From: a virus
Direction: 5' to 3' (one strand)
DNA length: 34,403 nt
Virus record (IMG/VR): IMGVR_UViG_3300024346_000263
Location: 1 to 34,403 of that record
Positions 32,101-34,403 of this stretch are shown one piece after another. The notes beneath the pieces are model-generated. The model was not told where the DNA came from. It searched no databases and saw only the letters and a program-made list of their open reading frames with translations. Numbering within the stretch: position 1 is the stretch's first letter; each line of letters begins with the position of its first letter. The position numbers and the translations under genes are program-made.

Positions 32101-34403
32101 CCACCAACACAAATTATTATATTACAAAAATTAATGATGATAATTTTAAATTATCACAAGTTGGTTTAGGAACAACTAATCAAGATTTTTATTATAATAC
32201 AAATCAATATATTGCACTAAATTCTGTAGGATCTGGCACACACACATTTAACTATCCAGAAATTTCCGTAGAAGTACTTGGAAATATTGGAATTTCATCA
32301 GTTAATAATGAGACATTTAAAGCAACTGTTCAACCAATATTCCGAGGAGAGATTACTTCTATCCATTTATCATCAAAGGGTTCTGCATATGGAACTTCTG
32401 ACATATTAAATTATAATAGATTACCATTGGTTACTTTGGACAGTGGCTCTGGTGGACAACTTGTTCCTATTGTCTCTGATGGTAAGATTGTTGAAGTATT
32501 GGTTAACAGTAAAGGAAGAGGATATAATTCTCCTCCAAATTTGACTATTATTGGAGCTGGGACTGGTGCGGTTATAACGCCAATTGTGCAAAATGGACAA
32601 ATTCAATCAATAAAAGTTATTGAAAGTGGGATTGGGTATAATCCTGACACAATTTCAATAAAAATAACTCCTGCAGGATCTTTTGCTGAATTTTTACCAA
32701 AAATACCAACATGGAATGTAAATTTATTTGAAAAATATTTTTACACTATTACTAGTGATGATGGATTTATTACTGAAGGAATTAATAAAGAATATCAATT
32801 GCAGTATTCTCATTTATATGCTCCAAGAAGACTTAGAGAAATAGTTTATTCGGTTGATCAAAGTGGAAAATCTTTATATGGCAGTTCAAAAGTTGATCTG
32901 AAGAAAGTTAATGATATTGAAGTTTCATCCTCAGACCATTCTCCAATTATTGGTTGGGCTTATGACGGAAACCCAATCTATGGTCCTTATGGATATAAAA
33001 CAAGACAGGGTGGAGTCGTATCTCAAGTTAAGTCTGGATATACAAAGGTTTTAAAACCAAATAGACCTTCTTTAACAGAATTTCCCTTAGGATTTTTTAT
33101 TGAAGATTATGTTTATTTAAAAACTAGCGATGATACTGTTTTAGATGAAAATAATGGTAGATTTTGTGTAACTCCAGAGTTTCCAAACGGAACTTATGCA
33201 TATTTTGCAACAATTAATTCATTAGCAGATTCTTCTGGTGTTTTTGCTGGATACAGGAGACCAACTTTTCCATATTTAATAGGCAAAAATTATAAATCAA
33301 AACCAAATGAATTTAATTTCAAAGCATCATCAAATCAAGAAGAAATTGATCTGAATAAAACAAATTGGTCCAGAAATACATCTTATTATAATTTAATTAA
33401 TGAAAATGCATCATATAATTATTTGTCGATCCCAAATCGTTTAAATCAAACTGTTGATGTTAAGTATGCATCTTCTGGATTTATTGAAAATATTGGCATA
33501 GTTACTGGAGGAAATAATTATAAAATTAATGATTCAGTAGTTTTTAATCAATCTGGTACTTCTGGATATAATGTTAGTGCTAAAGTTTCCAGATTAAAAG
33601 GAAAACCAATAAATTCTGTTAGTGTTGCAACAAGTACAATTTCAAATGTAGAAATATACCCAACAAATAATGCAGGATCAGTTACAATTTTTGCTTCAAA
33701 TCCACATAATTATTCGAATAAAGATATCGTATCTATTTCTGGATTAAACACAACTTCTGCATTTATTGAAGGATTTTATGAAGTTGGCATATCAACAATT
33801 AATACATTATCTCTTGTTATTGGTGTTGGCACAACAGGTGCGACCGGACTAGTAACTTATTTTTCTGTTGGTGGAAATTTAAATTCATTATATGTCCGCG
33901 AAAATGACGTATTTTCTATAGGAACAGAAAAAGTAAAGATTTTAAATATTGATACTCAATCTTCAAGAATTAGAGTTTTAAGATCTATTAGTGGCAGTGT
34001 TGGATCTGCACATACTGCTACAGAAGTTTTATATGAAAATCCAAGGAAATTAATAGCAAATTCTGGATTCAGAACTTCATATGATTATAAAATTAACAAG
34101 CAAATATATTTCAATCCAGCAGAATCTGTGGGATTGGGAACTAGGTCTGGTGTAGGAATTGGGACAACAATATTCTTCTCAAATCCTGGAGCAGGAATCA
34201 CTCAAATTTTTATTCCAACTAGGACAATTTATATTCCAAATCACCAATTGGAAACAGGAGATCAACTCACATATTCCTTAAATGGGGGAAGTGCGATAGG
34301 AGTTTCTACAAATGGAATTTCTACATCCGTTACTTTATCAAATCAATCGACTGTTTATGTTGCAAAAATTTCAAATGATCTTATTGGAATTTCTAATGTA
34401 AAA
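29151..34403 (+). CDS. 7: very large baseplate wedge protein, gp7-type, with YHYH-like domain (runs off the window)
   Basis: Open from ATG at 29151 to the last base, 1751 codons with no stop, much longer than T4 gp7 (1032 aa). The N-terminus (RIKFSNIVQNQLPSYVREDF, then PLVSEFLSQYY) and the later KDFYRSKGTDESFEILFKVL are the marks of the wedge protein after gp6 in cyanophages. From about residue 755 to 1160 there are recurring G-x-G-Y / G-G-x-G-x-x-A units (PGSGYDIINPP, DPGFDYQDIPI, KGRGYNSPPN, ESGIGYNPDT). A YHYH-like motif (DHSPIIGWAYDGNPIYGPYG) lies at about 1262-1281. The repeats suggest a long fibrous beta structure, perhaps exposed at the baseplate edge. The name gp7 is from position and N-terminus; the C-terminus is missing. 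Confidence 0.75.
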   Translation, partial: MTETRIKFSNIVQNQLPSYVREDFPLVSEFLSQYYISQEFKGAPVDLIQNIDKYIKIDEQANQVGIASLSSPVSIIDDVINVAFNPTSNGTYGFPDSYGLIQIDNEIITYTGKTDSSFTGCIRGFSGITSYDKQNHPDELVFSQSEVADHASGTTIINLSSLFLKEFLLKSKYQLTPGFENRTFSDNLNQSLFIKQAKDFYRSKGTDESFEILFKVLYDENVSIIRPREFLFRPSDAHYNVTKDFVVESISGDPLNLENCTLIQDSYGDITKGYGPIAKVEKIISGIGNTYYKLSIDAGYDRDINVDGAIYGNFSIHAKTKLIGQVSVGTTVLSVDSTVGFPQSGELLVTYNDSSLGVVPYSSKSLTQFFDCSNLTATILDASNIGINTFAYGDFRKEIRDIHDQVIGVTTERIKIKINSVLENLDIVDDTYYYAKGDTAEIKTLGVNPKDVSSNNWLFNLATSYDVKSFTRLDTSDNTYGLITTNDHIFKIGDKLKVIGESGVEKSSSVIDITSSNSLTIRGQGELLENTYIIKRELLKVSSSTFPSTSILNANVQNIYKIKDRTLVASPSLPYYNNQDLNISDKSVIFSGTFQGDTFKITSSTDHGFYTGDIVYYTPEKNTVSSTNADGNVTKKTIISSSLFAEGIYYIKRIDLNNIKLAKSRSNIRDSKFVSVDNATIVNSNKIQPYKFNLRTLKSQNLLREISPSLIEGKLYPTKAGLTGILINGVEILNYKSTDTVSYGELEAIEVLSPGSGYDIINPPSLNISDLVGTGATGYCAVKGNLKEIRIIDPGFDYQDIPIIKITGGNGINAKASANMKLVTHQVNFNSQSNSGLVALGSTLSTIGFSTYHKFANSERVIYRTNGQISVGGLSTDSSYYVSVQTPYVIKLHKTLDDSVSGVNTVSLTSYGTGTHTIQSYNKKSILASINIVNSGSGYESKIRTASSTGISTSLYSIEIKNHDFKSGEIVNYTTNGIAVGGLSTNTNYYITKINDDNFKLSQVGLGTTNQDFYYNTNQYIALNSVGSGTHTFNYPEISVEVLGNIGISSVNNETFKATVQPIFRGEITSIHLSSKGSAYGTSDILNYNRLPLVTLDSGSGGQLVPIVSDGKIVEVLVNSKGRGYNSPPNLTIIGAGTGAVITPIVQNGQIQSIKVIESGIGYNPDTISIKITPAGSFAEFLPKIPTWNVNLFEKYFYTITSDDGFITEGINKEYQLQYSHLYAPRRLREIVYSVDQSGKSLYGSSKVDLKKVNDIEVSSSDHSPIIGWAYDGNPIYGPYGYKTRQGGVVSQVKSGYTKVLKPNRPSLTEFPLGFFIEDYVYLKTSDDTVLDENNGRFCVTPEFPNGTYAYFATINSLADSSGVFAGYRRPTFPYLIGKNYKSKPNEFNFKASSNQEEIDLNKTNWSRNTSYYNLINENASYNYLSIPNRLNQTVDVKYASSGFIENIGIVTGGNNYKINDSVVFNQSGTSGYNVSAKVSRLKGKPINSVSVATSTISNVEIYPTNNAGSVTIFASNPHNYSNKDIVSISGLNTTSAFIEGFYEVGISTINTLSLVIGVGTTGATGLVTYFSVGGNLNSLYVRENDVFSIGTEKVKILNIDTQSSRIRVLRSISGSVGSAHTATEVLYENPRKLIANSGFRTSYDYKINKQIYFNPAESVGLGTRSGVGIGTTIFFSNPGAGITQIFIPTRTIYIPNHQLETGDQLTYSLNGGSAIGVSTNGISTSVTLSNQSTVYVAKISNDLIGISNVK

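Noticed and set aside
1-34403. tRNA genes and photosynthesis or other auxiliary metabolic genes, often present in cyanophages
   Set aside because: I looked for cloverleaf-like arms in the gaps and for familiar proteins such as PsbA, HliP or transaldolase and saw none in this window.

Overview
The window looks like part of the genome of a T4-type cyanomyovirus that infects marine Synechococcus or Prochlorococcus. This rests on four things. First, the right end carries T4 baseplate-wedge genes (25, 6 and a very long 7-type gene) in the order typical of these phages. Second, T4-type late promoter boxes (ATAAATA) occur. Third, there is a long one-way run of tiny overlapping genes, many recognisable from memory as families seen only in cyanophages. 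Fourth, GIY-YIG homing endonucleases of the cyanophage kind are present. All supported genes are on the + strand. I see no tRNA, integrase, CRISPR array or photosynthesis gene.

Layout. Positions 1-8.9 kb hold a chain of very small genes, most joined by 4-8 base start/stop overlaps and mostly of unknown function. The chain is broken by a homing endonuclease (2038-2907) and by three copies of a 44-bp promoter-like element (type B, ending in TATAAT). Two solitary antitoxin-like folds occur here: an MbcA/ParS-like protein at 5809 and an AbrB-like domain at 7940. Positions 8.9-9.7 kb encode two secreted small proteins, the second behind a consensus sigma70 promoter. Positions 9.66-23.93 kb are organised by a second element (type A). 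Its 28-bp core is present in 13 nearly identical copies, each directly in front of a gene or short operon, so the region is a series of cassettes. Cassette cargo includes an SF2 helicase, a second homing endonuclease, a probable PD-(D/E)XK nuclease overlapping a beta-class DNA methyltransferase, a ligase-like nucleotidyltransferase and a HicA-like protein without a HicB partner.

Positions 22.9-23.4 kb and 24.1-24.6 kb are the only long stretches without genes. The first has a strong terminator followed by direct and inverted repeats. The second has a consensus sigma70 promoter with no gene after it and a locally GC-rich segment, so it may encode a small RNA. From 24.8 kb the window becomes the structural region: a glycosyltransferase-like protein, three small conserved proteins, a further conserved protein, then gp25, gp6 and gp7 behind a T4-type late promoter.

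The genes before 24 kb are probably early or middle functions for host takeover and DNA metabolism; those after 24.8 kb build the virion. The most unusual feature is the type A element. It has a conserved upstream block unlike a sigma70 -35 and a TATAGT hexamer that in eight copies runs straight into an ATG, which raises the question of how those mRNAs start. All functional names come from reading motifs and from memory of protein families; no database search was run.
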